Origin: Planctomycetota bacterium
GTDB lineage: Bacteria; Planctomycetota; Planctomycetia; Gemmatales; Gemmataceae
Direction of reading: 5' to 3'
Length of the DNA stretch: 64,000 bases
Assembly (NCBI GenBank): GCA_021413735.1
Contig: JAIOPV010000072.1
Span: forward strand, 62,001-126,000
The notes beneath the pieces are model-generated. The model was given only the letters and a program-made list of their open reading frames with translations. It had not been told where the DNA came from and made no database searches. A program made the translations under genes and the position numbers. This document shows, piece by piece, positions 1 to 8,607 of the stretch. The stretch's first letter is position 1. Each line of letters starts with the position of its first letter.

Positions 1-1792
1 TGCCGAGCAGTTGCCCGGCGGTTTCGCACTTCACATACACGGCCATCCGCGGAGCAGGCACGTCTTGCTCGGTATCGGGGTCACGCACTTTTCCAGGTTC
101 GCCTTTCAGAGCGTTCCGGAACAAGCCAGCGGGAATCTCCAGGCCCGTCACCTGGTAGTCGAACACTTCCTTACTGCCGAACTCGAAGCAACCGAACTCC
201 TCGGCGAGCTTGTTCACTTCAACCCACGCCGGGGTGCCGGGTCGCGCGCCCTCGATATTCACTCGCTTCGCGATTTCCTTCTTCTTCTCCTGATATGCCT
301 TCTCACGATCCTGATCGACCCAAGGCCAGGGGCCGGCACCGGTCGGTTGCTTCTGTTTGGCGTTGTGAGTGACGAACCGGAAGCTGACGAAGACGCCCTT
401 GTTTTGTTCGCCCTTCGTGAGCTTGAAGATGTCGAACGTGAACTCGACCGGAACGCGATCGTCCTGTGCGTTCGCCATCCCGGAGGGGATCTTGTAGAAG
501 TTCCAGATGGCTCGCTGCATCGCGTTTTCGCCACCGGGAATGTACTTCCAGTAGTCGAACTCGCGGCCGACGTTTGTGCCCTTGAACTCCGTCTTGTCGG
601 CGCGATACTTGGCCTCGACGCTCCGGAAATCGAGCTTCCCGCGCACGGGCACCCGAGCCTTGTACGTCTCTTCCTTCGCCTTGTCGGATAGCGACGTATT
701 CGCGATGAGAACCAAACTCACGCCCGTGAGACCAATCAGCACGAGACTCATGAGCGACAAGTAACCGACGAACCGACCGAGCACGATCTCGAACTTCTCG
801 ACCGGCTTCGACACGATCGTGTAGATGTTCAGGTTCTTGATGTCGTTCGGGATGCCATAGAACGACGCGAGCAGAATCGCCGGGATCAGAGTCAACAGCG
901 TCAGACCCAAATCCATGCGGCTCACCGTGGACCGCAATTCGTCGGATGGCTTGATGACTCGGAACCACTGCGCCGGCACCAGCACCGGCAGGAAGACCAG
1001 CAAGAACACCCAGAGCAGTTGACTCCGAATCGCTTCCTTGAAGCTGAGCTTTGCAATCGCCCAGACCGGTCCTTCAGCCTCGAACAACATGAGGGTCAGC
1101 ATTGCGAGGATGAAGACCGTGAACGCGACGATGCACACCCCGCTATAGATGCCGAACAGTCGATTGCTGCCGAAGGCGTAGATCACCACTCCGAGCACAG
1201 CGTAGGTCGCCAGGAAGATTCCCAGCCCGGTAAGTCGGCGAGGGGTGAGCAAGTCGGTCGTGTAAGAGCGAACCGACTGACCGAATCGCCGAATCCCGGC
1301 GGTGCCGATCGTGAGATTTCGTCGTCGAATCTTGGCCATATCTCGCGCGAACGGCTCACCGATTCCGAGCAGCGCGAATGTCCCGGCGATCATCAACAGC
1401 AGCGGGATGAGTTGCGTCTGGAACTCGGGTGGTGGGGAAATGATGGGCATTCCCGGCGAGGGCGGCGGCAACGGTGGCGGAGCGAGCGGGAACCCCAGGA
1501 GTGCGACCTTGTTCGCGTAGAACTGGAGGGCATACAACCCGCCGACGCCCGCGTAGCACAGCAGAGCGAGAGCCGCGCACACCACCATGAAGAACGAGAC
1601 GGGCACCCGAATCTTTTCGGACTGCGACTTATCAGTTGGCGTGGTCATGGCGTACATCAAGTACACCATGAGGCCGATCATGGCGAAGCCCCCGGCGTCT
1701 TGGAGCCAGGACTGCGCAAGACCACCGATATGGGCGTACCCGAGGGGATCGCCGCGATCAAGGTGTAGGATGCCGAACAGCGCCGACGACAT
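1..1792 (-). CDS. ABC-2 type transporter permease, 3' end outside window
   Basis: The frame is open from an ATG at 1792 to the window edge without a stop, so 597 residues are visible and the C-terminus is missing. It is the probable membrane subunit of an ABC exporter whose ATPase lies just upstream at 1915-2844 on the same strand. Several hydrophobic segments are clear (roughly residues 40-60, 75-105, 150-170, 205-260, 280-310 and 345-390). A long hydrophilic, presumably extracytoplasmic region follows from about residue 400 and has no family I recognise. A purine-rich AGAGG lies about 10 nt before the ATG. The substrate cannot be read from the sequence. The ABC-2 assignment rests on hydrophobicity and the ATPase neighbour. 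Confidence 0.75.
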   Translation of the reverse strand, partial: MSSALFGILHLDRGDPLGYAHIGGLAQSWLQDAGGFAMIGLMVYLMYAMTTPTDKSQSEKIRVPVSFFMVVCAALALLCYAGVGGLYALQFYANKVALLGFPLAPPPLPPPSPGMPIISPPPEFQTQLIPLLLMIAGTFALLGIGEPFARDMAKIRRRNLTIGTAGIRRFGQSVRSYTTDLLTPRRLTGLGIFLATYAVLGVVIYAFGSNRLFGIYSGVCIVAFTVFILAMLTLMLFEAEGPVWAIAKLSFKEAIRSQLLWVFLLVFLPVLVPAQWFRVIKPSDELRSTVSRMDLGLTLLTLIPAILLASFYGIPNDIKNLNIYTIVSKPVEKFEIVLGRFVGYLSLMSLVLIGLTGVSLVLIANTSLSDKAKEETYKARVPVRGKLDFRSVEAKYRADKTEFKGTNVGREFDYWKYIPGGENAMQRAIWNFYKIPSGMANAQDDRVPVEFTFDIFKLTKGEQNKGVFVSFRFVTHNAKQKQPTGAGPWPWVDQDREKAYQEKKKEIAKRVNIEGARPGTPAWVEVNKLAEEFGCFEFGSKEVFDYQVTGLEIPAGLFRNALKGEPGKVRDPDTEQDVPAPRMAVYVKCETAGQLLG

Positions 1793-1832
1793 CACGGGTG
1801 CAACCTCTATCTGTTGAATCGCACGAAAATTC

Positions 1833-1906
1833 TTGGCGAGTGGGGGACGTCAGTCCCCTGATCCTTCTCAATCGCAATCTGGGGACTGACGTCCCCCGCT
1901 CGCCAA
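1833..1906. repeat. paired inverted-repeat element, 26-bp arms
   Basis: The arms at 1833-1858 and 1881-1906 are reverse complements with one mismatch, separated by 22 nt. Each arm also contains a small internal palindrome (GGGGAC/GTCCCC). It lies between the stop of the ABC ATPase gene and the start of the permease gene, both on the minus strand. A single copy of the same unit (23 of 24 bases) occurs at 6473-6496. It could attenuate transcription between the two ABC genes. Confidence 0.85.
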
Positions 1907-1914
1907 AACCGGGA

Positions 1915-2844
1915 TCACTGCTGTTGCTGCTGCTGTCCTGCGGGGGCGGCTTCCGTCGGTGGCAGATACCGCCGACCGGGGCGAGCCTTCGACTCTTCCA
2001 CGATCTTGAGGAACAACTCCTCCAGCGTGGTCGTCGGGTGGCCGATGGTTTCGAGTTCGCCGCCGTGCTTCTTGAACACCGCCGCGAGATCGGCCTTCAG
2101 TTCCGGCGATTCCTTCACCTTGTTCGCTCGCACTTCGAGCCGCACCGCGTCTTCGAGCAGCGTCGAAACCTTGCCGAGTGTCTGAAGGTCGCCGTTGTAA
2201 AGGATCGCGATTCGGTCGCAAACGTCCTGCACGTCGTCAAGACGGTGCGAACACATCAGGACCGTTTTGCCCTTCTTCCGCAGGTCGAGGATGAGGTCTT
2301 TCATCCAGCGAGTGCCGAGCGGGTCGAGACCGCTGGTGGGTTCGTCGAGAATGACCAGTTCCGGGTCGTTAATGAGCGCCTGAGCCAGACCGATACGCTG
2401 CCGCATACCCTTGGAGTATTCTTTCAGGATGCGTTTCTTGTCGGCCGACAACCCGACCACGTCGATCAACTCGGCGGCACGCTTTCGGCGAGTATCGGGG
2501 TCGATGTTGAAGAGTCGCCCGTAGAAATCGAGCGTTTCCTCGGCGTTCAGGAAGCGGTACAGGTACGATTCTTCCGGCAAGTAGCCGATTCGCTCGTTCT
2601 TCTCGACCTTCGCGGCGGGTTCGCCGAATACGAACGCATCACCGCCGGTCGGGAACAGCAATCCGAGGAGGAGCTTGATCGTGGTCGTTTTGCCGGAGCC
2701 GTTGGGCCCGAGCAGACCGAAGATCTCGCCCTTGTGAATGGTGAGGTCGAGCGCGTTGAGCGCGGTTTTCTTCTTCCGGCCCCAGAAGTCCCGGTAAACC
2801 TTGGTGAGACTTTGGGTTTTGACGACGACATCAGACTCGGCCAT
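1915..2844 (-). CDS. ABC transporter ATP-binding protein
   Basis: This is the cytoplasmic ATPase of an ABC-2 exporter, 309 aa from the preferred ATG at 2844. An upstream ATG at 2883 would add 13 non-conserved residues. Walker A GPNGSGKT is at residues 46-53, the signature YSKGMRQ at about 143-149 and Walker B LVILDE at about 163-168, followed by PTSGLDP. The first two thirds matches the CcmA/NatA-like single-domain class. The C-terminus ends in a proline/alanine stretch and six consecutive glutamines encoded by a CAG/CAA run. The permease follows at 1792 after a hairpin element, so the two are probably co-transcribed. The transported substrate is unknown. Confidence 0.92.
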   Translation of the reverse strand: MAESDVVVKTQSLTKVYRDFWGRKKKTALNALDLTIHKGEIFGLLGPNGSGKTTTIKLLLGLLFPTGGDAFVFGEPAAKVEKNERIGYLPEESYLYRFLNAEETLDFYGRLFNIDPDTRRKRAAELIDVVGLSADKKRILKEYSKGMRQRIGLAQALINDPELVILDEPTSGLDPLGTRWMKDLILDLRKKGKTVLMCSHRLDDVQDVCDRIAILYNGDLQTLGKVSTLLEDAVRLEVRANKVKESPELKADLAAVFKKHGGELETIGHPTTTLEELFLKIVEESKARPGRRYLPPTEAAPAGQQQQQQ

Positions 2845-3265
2845 GCGGCCTCCGGAACCCCTGTGGGGTGCGGCTGTGATCATTTGGAGTGAATGAGAAC
2901 TCGGCAGGCCGCCTTCTCATTCAACGGAACCGACATCCTGTGCTACGCACCGCCCGCTTGGACGGTTCGCGGGATACTGTAGGAACCATTCGCTGTCGCG
3001 GCACCAAGAGGGGAAGCGGGAAAGACAGAAGAAAATCGGGCAGGGGCACGGGCACGGACGAAAAAAGACGACGCAGAGAAGCAGGAAAGCCCCCTTCATT
3101 TACGTGTTGTGCTGCCCTGTTTTCCCGTTTCCCGTCTTGTTTTTTGTCCGTGCCCGTGCCCGTGCCCGAAATTCGCTGTTTGTCTTCGCGTGCTCCCGCG
3201 AAACGGGTTCGTGTCCAAACTGGTACAATCCTTACCAGAACACTCCGCGAATGAAAGGAAACTCA
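2845..3265. other. divergent intergenic region with long imperfect palindrome
   Basis: This 421-nt non-coding stretch separates the divergent ABC ATPase and aspartyl protease genes. It must hold both promoters, but I cannot point to convincing -35/-10 boxes. Its centre is occupied by the inverted repeat listed at 3010-3173. Open frames here are short and lack recognisable protein features. Confidence 0.6.
3010..3173. repeat. imperfect inverted repeat with GGGCAC hexamer arms
   Basis: The left arm at about 3034-3070 and the right arm at about 3134-3173 are imperfect reverse complements. They are built of tandem GGGCAC/GTGCCC hexamers followed by an A-rich (T-rich) run. Purine-rich flanks (GGGAAGCGGGAAAGACAG near 3010) also have counterparts on the right side. 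It lies between divergent genes, so it is not a terminator for either. Confidence 0.7.
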
Positions 3266-4102
3266 ATGAGATGGCATATTGCCCTGGCGTTGTGCCTGGG
3301 GCTGGCACCGTGTGCGTTGGCAGCCGACGACAAGCCCGCCGCGAAGTACGAAATCCCTTATCGCCTCACAGATACCAAGCACGTCCTCGTCAGGGCCAAG
3401 ATCAACGGCAAAGGGCCGTTCAACCTGATCCTCGACACGGGTGCCCCGGCGGTGTTCGTCACCAAGGCGGTTGCCAAGAAGTCTGGCGTCGATCTTGACG
3501 ACAAGGGTTGGGGCACGTTCGCTGCGTTCGAGGTGGAAGGCGGGCTGAAGATCGAGAAGGTGAAAACTCGCGTCGAAGATCTCGTGCAGATCGAAGGCAT
3601 GAACAGCATGGGGCTGGCGGGCGTCGAGTTGCACGGCGTCATCGGCTACAACGTGCTGGCGAAGTTCAAGATTGAGTACGACTTCACGGCCGACAAACTC
3701 GCGTTCGTGGAGTTGAAGGGATTCGAGCCACCCCCACCCGAGAAGATTGAAGCGAAAGGCACCGACGACATCCAGAGCATGGGCCCGCTCGTGAAGATGC
3801 TCGCGGCACTGTCGGGCATCAAGCCGAACTTCGAGATCGTTCCGCGAGGGTTCGTCGGCATCGAATTCGACGACACGAAGGCGGGCGTGGTCGTCAAGAA
3901 AGTGCTGCCGGGTAGCCCCGCTGAGAAAGCTGGCTTCAAGACTGGCGACATCATCGAAGCAGTGAAAGCGACGAACGTGGAGGCTGGCAAGGATCTGGTG
4001 AAGGCTCTGGCGAAGGCTGGCGTTGGGACGAAGCATCGCATCACGGTCAAGCGTGGCGACAAGACCGAAGAACTGAGCGTCGAACTCGGAAAGGGGCTGT
4101 GA
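3266..4102 (+). CDS. secreted retropepsin-like aspartyl protease with PDZ domain
   Basis: The protein is 278 aa. ATG 3266 is chosen over 3251 because AAAGGA at 3254-3259 sits 6 nt before it and a signal peptide follows directly (hydrophobic residues 5-18, cleavage near ALA-AD). The catalytic motif LILDTGAP has its Asp at residue 57. Only one DTG half-site is present, as in dimeric retropepsin-like enzymes. A PDZ domain fills about residues 195-278 (GFVGIEF, GSPAEKAGFKTGDII). It probably acts on envelope or periplasmic proteins. The next gene is a paralog with the same architecture, starting 2 nt after this stop, so the pair is a tandem duplication in one operon. Substrates are unknown. Confidence 0.88.
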   Translation: MRWHIALALCLGLAPCALAADDKPAAKYEIPYRLTDTKHVLVRAKINGKGPFNLILDTGAPAVFVTKAVAKKSGVDLDDKGWGTFAAFEVEGGLKIEKVKTRVEDLVQIEGMNSMGLAGVELHGVIGYNVLAKFKIEYDFTADKLAFVELKGFEPPPPEKIEAKGTDDIQSMGPLVKMLAALSGIKPNFEIVPRGFVGIEFDDTKAGVVVKKVLPGSPAEKAGFKTGDIIEAVKATNVEAGKDLVKALAKAGVGTKHRITVKRGDKTEELSVELGKGL

Positions 4103-4104
4103 CC

Positions 4105-4968
4105 ATGAACGCGATCTCCAAATTCCTGCTGCTCGCCGGCTTCGCACTGCTTCCCACGCTGACGGTTGCCGAGGAGAAGCCCGCGAAGACGGCCGAGGAA
4201 GCGAAGAAGCTCGACGAGAAGCCAATTACGGTGCCGTTCGAGTTGCTGAAGTCGCGGCACATGGCTGTGATGGTGAAGATTAACGGCAAGGGGCCGTACA
4301 AGCTGATCTTCGACACGGGAGCGCCGACGAACCTGATCAACAATCGGCTGGCGAAGGACGCTGGCGTGATGAAGAAGGACGAGAAGGGCGGCATGATGTT
4401 CGGCCTTGGCGGCGCGAAGACGATGGACACGCTGCAAATCGGCGACGTGAAGTTGGAGAAGGTGCCGGTGATGGTGATGGATCACCCGACGGTCACGGCG
4501 ATCTCGAACGCCCTCGGGCCGATCGACGGCATCATCGGCTTCCCGTTCTTCGCGAAGTACAAGACGACCGTGGACTATCAGAAGAAGGAACTGACGTTCA
4601 CGCCGAACGGCTACGTTCCCGGCGACGCGATGCAGGGCTTGATGGACAAGCTGATGAAGGGGTCGAAGGGCAAGCCCGAGCCTGGCGTGGCGGCTCCCGC
4701 CGGCGTGTGGGGTTTCACCGTGGACAAGGCGACTAACGACGATGACGCCGGTGTGGTCGTCAAGGAAGTGTTTGCGGGTTCGGCAGCTTTCGACGGGGGC
4801 CTTCGAGCAAACGACCGCTTGTTGACGCTGGATGGTCGCTGGACGGATTCGATCGCGGACACGTTCACGGCGGCGAGTCTGGTGAAGGCGGGTCGTGCGG
4901 CGGAAGTTGTGGTCAAGCGTGACGGCAAGGAAGTGAAGCTGACCATCAAGCCCGCGAAGGGGCTGTGA
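4105..4968 (+). CDS. second retropepsin-like aspartyl protease with PDZ domain
   Basis: This 287-aa paralog of the preceding gene has a signal peptide at residues 1-22 (LLLAGFALLPTLTVA), a catalytic LIFDTGAP with Asp at residue 70, and a C-terminal PDZ domain ending GLRANDRLLTLDG and a beta-rich tail. A GTG at 4099 overlaps the upstream stop and could be an alternative start. ATG 4105 is preferred because it leads directly into the signal peptide. Both copies end with similar residues (KGL), which fits duplication. A strong hairpin at 4977-5004 closes the operon. Confidence 0.88.
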   Translation: MNAISKFLLLAGFALLPTLTVAEEKPAKTAEEAKKLDEKPITVPFELLKSRHMAVMVKINGKGPYKLIFDTGAPTNLINNRLAKDAGVMKKDEKGGMMFGLGGAKTMDTLQIGDVKLEKVPVMVMDHPTVTAISNALGPIDGIIGFPFFAKYKTTVDYQKKELTFTPNGYVPGDAMQGLMDKLMKGSKGKPEPGVAAPAGVWGFTVDKATNDDDAGVVVKEVFAGSAAFDGGLRANDRLLTLDGRWTDSIADTFTAASLVKAGRAAEVVVKRDGKEVKLTIKPAKGL

Positions 4969-4976
4969 GTTAAGCA

Positions 4977-5004
4977 GAAGACCTCCGGAAAACCGGAGGT
5001 CTTC
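4977..5004 (+). terminator. probable terminator hairpin after the protease pair
   Basis: A perfect 12-bp stem (4977-4988 with 4993-5004) encloses an AAAA loop and lies 9 nt after the protease stop. The following tract GTGTTCT is only weakly T-rich, so this may be a non-canonical intrinsic terminator. Confidence 0.75.
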
Positions 5005-5192
5005 GTGTTCTGGAAACCTCGAAGTCAAGTAATCTGGCGGTTTCTCATTGGTTCCGGGTCACTTCCCCACCCCACACCCGGAACCATCCATTTCAGGCCC
5101 GGAACCATTTCACTCGTCCGGAAGAAACTACGTCAGAGTGATGTGGGATTGGCAGCATTTCAATACCAGATAAACACTTGCGATGATCCGAT

Positions 5193-5843
5193 CTATTCCT
5201 TGCCCAAGATCAGATCGACGACCCAACAGCCGCGCGCGTGAATGCCTTTCGGATCACGGCAGTGGTTCAGGATGTCGTCGTTTTCGCAGCCGGCATCTTG
5301 GAGGGCATCGGCGAGAATGGGCATTCGGTCGAAAGCGCGATCGTCGTAGATGCCGTGCGCGAGGTGCGTGACCGTTGACGTGAGCCACTGCGGATCAAAC
5401 GCGACCGGCCGAAAAGGATTGCCAAAGATGCAGCGGATGAGGCGGGCTTGAAATGCTCTGTCGCTCCCGTCGCCGGCTTTTCGAATGGACGCGGCGGCAT
5501 TGTTTGCTGGCATCCAGAAACCATGCACGATATTAGCCTCAACAGTAGCCCACATGGCTGCTGCCACCGCGTGAAACCGAGCCTCGGACTGCGGTCGTGC
5601 GACCCAGAGAGGCTGCTGCATCTCCTGGGACCGCTCAGCTAGTCTTTCGAAGGATTCAGCCCCATCAGCAAACCGTTCGCTCGTATCGATGGCAAGCTGG
5701 CAACGACCATCGGCCATTATGTCGAGATAGGGACGACAACAAGCAACAGCGAAGAGGCGCAATTTGCGATTGAGTCCGCAATGCCGCAAGTGTTCCAACA
5801 TCGCATTGGGAACCTTTGTCCGGCACCATTCAAATTCGGTCAT
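5193..5843 (-). CDS. Gemmata-type paralogous family hypothetical protein
   Basis: This 216-aa protein belongs, as I recall, to a family present in many copies in Gemmata-like genomes. It opens with MTEFEWCRTKVPNAMLEHLR, continues with a KLRLFAVACCR motif, has a helical middle (DTSERFADGAES), and ends with GNPFRPV, YDDRAFDRMPILADAL and a GCWVVDLILGKE terminus. No catalytic motif is visible and the function is unknown. It is soluble with no signal peptide. Its ATG lies 4 nt after the nadD stop, so it is translated from the same transcript. Confidence 0.75.
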   Translation of the reverse strand: MTEFEWCRTKVPNAMLEHLRHCGLNRKLRLFAVACCRPYLDIMADGRCQLAIDTSERFADGAESFERLAERSQEMQQPLWVARPQSEARFHAVAAAMWATVEANIVHGFWMPANNAAASIRKAGDGSDRAFQARLIRCIFGNPFRPVAFDPQWLTSTVTHLAHGIYDDRAFDRMPILADALQDAGCENDDILNHCRDPKGIHARGCWVVDLILGKE

Positions 5844-5847
5844 GGCG

Positions 5848-6453
5848 TCACTTCCCGTAGAGCTTGCGGTCGCGGATGTACTCCTCCACCGCTCGCGGCA
5901 CCATGTACCGGATGCTCATTCCGTCCGCAATCGCCCGACGCAACTCACGACTCGCAATCTCAATCATCGGACACGCCACGAACCGCAACTTCACCGTCGA
6001 CACATCTATCGCCAACGCCGTCGCCAGCCGTTCGGCCGTCCACAGCATCACGCCGGGTCGCGGCACCACCACCAACCCCGCTCGCTCAATCACCTGCTGC
6101 GGTGCGTGCCAGCCGGGTAAGTCCGGCACGCCATCCGAACCCATCAGCAGGAAAAACTCGTCGTTCGGCTGACGGCGATGCAGTTCGGCCAGCGTCTCGG
6201 ACGTGTAGCTCGGCGGCGGCAGTTCCTTTTCGATGCGTTCAACTCGGAACGACGGATGCCCCGCGACAGCCAGTTCGATCATCTCGCAGCGTTGTTCGAA
6301 CCGCGTGACAGCCTGCCCCGCTTTGTGCGGCGGATGAGCGCTCGGCATGAACCAAACCTGATCCAACGCGGCCTGCGTGCGGCACTGTTCCGCGAGGATG
6401 AGGTGCCCCATGTGAACGGGGTCGAACGTGCCGCCGAAGATGCCGATTCGCAT
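5848..6453 (-). CDS. nadD: nicotinate-nucleotide adenylyltransferase
   Basis: This 201-aa enzyme transfers AMP from ATP to nicotinate mononucleotide in NAD biosynthesis. The N-terminal nucleotidyltransferase motif GGTFDPVHMGH lies at residues 7-17. The C-terminal motif (ASRELRRAIADG, SIRYMVP) corresponds to the second nucleotide-binding signature. Length matches bacterial NadD. It follows galT on the minus strand after a 55-nt gap carrying a repeat unit and directly precedes the hypothetical gene at 5843. Confidence 0.95.
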   Translation of the reverse strand: MRIGIFGGTFDPVHMGHLILAEQCRTQAALDQVWFMPSAHPPHKAGQAVTRFEQRCEMIELAVAGHPSFRVERIEKELPPPSYTSETLAELHRRQPNDEFFLLMGSDGVPDLPGWHAPQQVIERAGLVVVPRPGVMLWTAERLATALAIDVSTVKLRFVACPMIEIASRELRRAIADGMSIRYMVPRAVEEYIRDRKLYGK

Positions 6454-6472
6454 GATTGGTTCCCATCAATCA

Positions 6473-6496
6473 GGGGACTAACGTCCCCCGCTCGCC
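6473..6496. repeat. single copy of the 1833/1881 repeat unit
   Basis: This 24-nt stretch differs from 1881-1904 at one base and carries the internal GGGGAC/GTCCCC palindrome. Unlike the element at 1833-1906, it is not paired with an inverted copy. It sits in the short gap between galT and nadD. Confidence 0.85.
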
Positions 6497-6508
6497 TCAC
6501 ATTACCGT

Positions 6509-7543
6509 TCACGCCACCGGCGGCAACGCGAGTCGCAGTTCCGTCGCGGCTTGCTCCGGCGATACGGTCGTGATGAAGCAGCCGTAGCCCCACTCCAGAC
6601 CAGCCGGGCGTGCCGTTCGCGGTAACACTTCAATGTGCCAGTGATAGTGCGGCAACTCCGCCGACCGCAACGGAGCCGTGTGCAGGAACCAGTTGTACGC
6701 AGGTTCAGATCGCACCTTGTCGAGCGCCACGAGAACACGCCGCATCAACGCCGCGAGTTCGTGGGCGTCGGCGTCGGTCAGCGTCTCGTAACGTGATGTG
6801 TGCGAGATCGGCAACACCCAGAATTCGTAAGCGTATCGCGGAGCGTAAGCCATCACCGCCAGGAAGTGCTCGGAACGTGCGACAACCCGTTCACCGTCGG
6901 CGAGCTCCCGCGACGCGAGATCGCAAAACACACAGCGAGCCGTGCGGGCGAAGAAAGCATCCGAACCGCTGAGTTCCGCCTCGATGGACTCAGGCACCAC
7001 CGGCAACGCGATGATCTGCGAATGCGTGTGCCCCAGCGACGCCCCCGCTTCCGCACCGACATTCTTGAAGAGCGCCGCGTAAGCGAGATACGGGTCTTCG
7101 GCGAGCGTGTACATTCGGTCGCGGTAAGCCCGGAAGACAGCCGCGAACTGATTGGGTGAAAGTGCCGTCGGTGCAGTGAGATGTTCGGGGCATTCGATGA
7201 GCACTTCGGCACGGCCAAAACCGGGCGTCGTGAGGAAGACCATGCCCTCGACAGCGCAGAAGGTGCCGCCCGCGTCGGGTCGGAGCGCCGGGAACTTGTT
7301 CGGCACCACACGAAGCTGCCAGCCCGGACCGTCAGGTCTACTTCCCGGAGTGCGATACGCAAGCGATTCGTGCGGCGTATCGTGTTCCTGACCGGGGCAG
7401 AACGGACACGGTTGGCGTTCGCCGTTGGTGCGGTGACGCGGTTCGACGCCTTCGAGCGTCATCGGTCGATCGGCGCGTTCAGGCGCAACAACAGCCCATC
7501 GACCGCACACCGGGTCACGCCGCAATTCAGATTCTCGACTCAT
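6509..7543 (-). CDS. galT: galactose-1-phosphate uridylyltransferase
   Basis: This 344-aa HIT-superfamily enzyme of the Leloir pathway exchanges UDP and galactose-1-phosphate. Visible signatures are RRDPVCGRWAVVAPERADRP near the N-terminus, CPFCPGQE (metal-binding cysteines), SLGHTHSQIIALP, and ELPHYHWHIEVLPR, where the His-x-His pair matches a GalT metal or active-site motif. Length fits the family. The lipoprotein gene ends 19 nt upstream, and nadD follows. No galK or galE is in this window. Confidence 0.93.
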   Translation of the reverse strand: MSRESELRRDPVCGRWAVVAPERADRPMTLEGVEPRHRTNGERQPCPFCPGQEHDTPHESLAYRTPGSRPDGPGWQLRVVPNKFPALRPDAGGTFCAVEGMVFLTTPGFGRAEVLIECPEHLTAPTALSPNQFAAVFRAYRDRMYTLAEDPYLAYAALFKNVGAEAGASLGHTHSQIIALPVVPESIEAELSGSDAFFARTARCVFCDLASRELADGERVVARSEHFLAVMAYAPRYAYEFWVLPISHTSRYETLTDADAHELAALMRRVLVALDKVRSEPAYNWFLHTAPLRSAELPHYHWHIEVLPRTARPAGLEWGYGCFITTVSPEQAATELRLALPPVA

Positions 7544-7562
7544 GCCGGTAGGTTAGTGCGCA

Positions 7563-8135
7563 TCAGCGGATGTTGCACTTCCCGTCAGGACAGCCGCTTG
7601 GACAACCGCCTGCGGAAACGACTCCACCACCAGGCGCACACGACGGCACAATTCCACCGATGCCGCCCGCCTGATAGACGCCGTTTGGAGTCGAACCCGA
7701 TAAATATCGTGTCTGCTGAATGCTACCCGCAGCGTTATCCTCTTTGAAGCCTGTCGTGTTGACCGTGGATGCGCGGTAGGTGATGTGCCATTCGCTCACT
7801 TCGTGCGTCGAGCCGTCGGTCTTCGGAGGCTCATTCGAGAACGGAGTGATCTGGCCGGGCTGGCGAACTCGTTCGCTCTGAGCGTGTTGATTCCTCAGAT
7901 TCGGTCGCTGAACGGTCACGAGCCGTTGTTCAACAATCTCGTAATTCGGGCCGACGTCCTTCTCGATCATCGCCTTCGCGGAACGCATGTTGTAGCTCGG
8001 CCACGTATCGGAATCGTCTGGGATCGCCACGACTCCGGGAGCCGTCTGCGAGGCTCGCGAAACATAATGGGGTGGTGCGGTACACCCGGACAAACTGGCG
8101 ACGATTGCCACCACGCCAAGCAGAAGCCGAGCCAT
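7563..8135 (-). CDS. hypothetical lipoprotein, Gly/Cys-rich C-terminus
   Basis: This 190-aa protein has a lipoprotein signal peptide with lipobox SLSGC (Cys 18). The body is polar with no family I recognise. The last 30 residues are rich in Gly, Pro and Cys (GGCPSGCPDGKCNIR). It is first in the minus-strand run towards galT. The role is unknown; an outer or inner membrane anchor is inferred from the lipobox. Confidence 0.7.
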   Translation of the reverse strand: MARLLLGVVAIVASLSGCTAPPHYVSRASQTAPGVVAIPDDSDTWPSYNMRSAKAMIEKDVGPNYEIVEQRLVTVQRPNLRNQHAQSERVRQPGQITPFSNEPPKTDGSTHEVSEWHITYRASTVNTTGFKEDNAAGSIQQTRYLSGSTPNGVYQAGGIGGIVPSCAPGGGVVSAGGCPSGCPDGKCNIR

Positions 8136-8358
8136 GACCGTTCCCCCGATTCGATGTGCGCGGACCTTCCCCCGAAGGCAGACGCAGCCGGGGAATAGCG
8201 TGCGTGTGCCGACGTGTCGAGACGAATCTGCTCGAAATTCTTGCGACTGCGTTCCAGGTGGATTACGCTGTCTTGCGTTCTCGTGGATGGATTAGCTCGC
8301 TGCTTTGCAGCAGGACGATGTTGCGTCGTCCGAGTGTTTGCCTTGCGATGCGACCCGA

Positions 8359-8519
8359 GGAAGGCTGTTCCAGCACCGCTTACGGCTGCGCGCCGGGGCG
8401 GCGTGTTGCGTTCGGGATCAACCCCGGGAGTCGCGGGTCCGGAACACGCGGGCGCGGCGCGCCGCCCGCGGTGCAACACGCTGGCCCGGCGCGCAGCCGG
8501 CGGTGCCGTGAGCCTTCCG
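8359..8519. repeat. 161-nt GC-rich imperfect inverted repeat
   Basis: The left arm at about 8359-8410 pairs with the right arm at about 8472-8519. The best-paired part, CGGCTGCGCGCCGGG at 8383, has a near-perfect reverse complement on the right arm, and both arms share GGAAGGCT ends. The loop is itself GC-rich. It lies between divergent genes. Confidence 0.7.
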
Positions 8520-8552
8520 CGGATCAGGTTCAGAAGTAGACGCCATGAGAAC

Positions 8553-8581
8553 AGCGAGCCGGGTTCTCTCCCCGGCTCGCT
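8553..8581 (+). promoter_or_regulatory. hairpin in leader of ceramidase gene
   Basis: A perfect 11-bp stem (8553-8563 with 8571-8581) with a 7-nt loop lies 27 nt before the ceramidase start codon. It could shape the 5' leader or end transcripts entering from upstream. No typical T-run follows. Confidence 0.45.
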
Positions 8582-8607
8582 CCATTTACTCCCACCCCAC
8601 CAAAACC

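Larger units (their letters stand above)
8136..8607. other. GC-rich divergent intergenic region
   Basis: This 472-nt gap lies between the divergent lipoprotein and ceramidase genes. It holds a long imperfect inverted repeat (8359-8519) and a perfect 11-bp hairpin just upstream of the ceramidase start (8553-8581). Several open frames cross it, but none has a credible ribosome site or protein features. No clear promoter boxes are visible. Confidence 0.6.

Noticed and set aside
3646-5028. Minus-strand open frame of 460 codons across the protease pair
   Set aside because: It is antisense to two genes with DTG and PDZ motifs and signal peptides.
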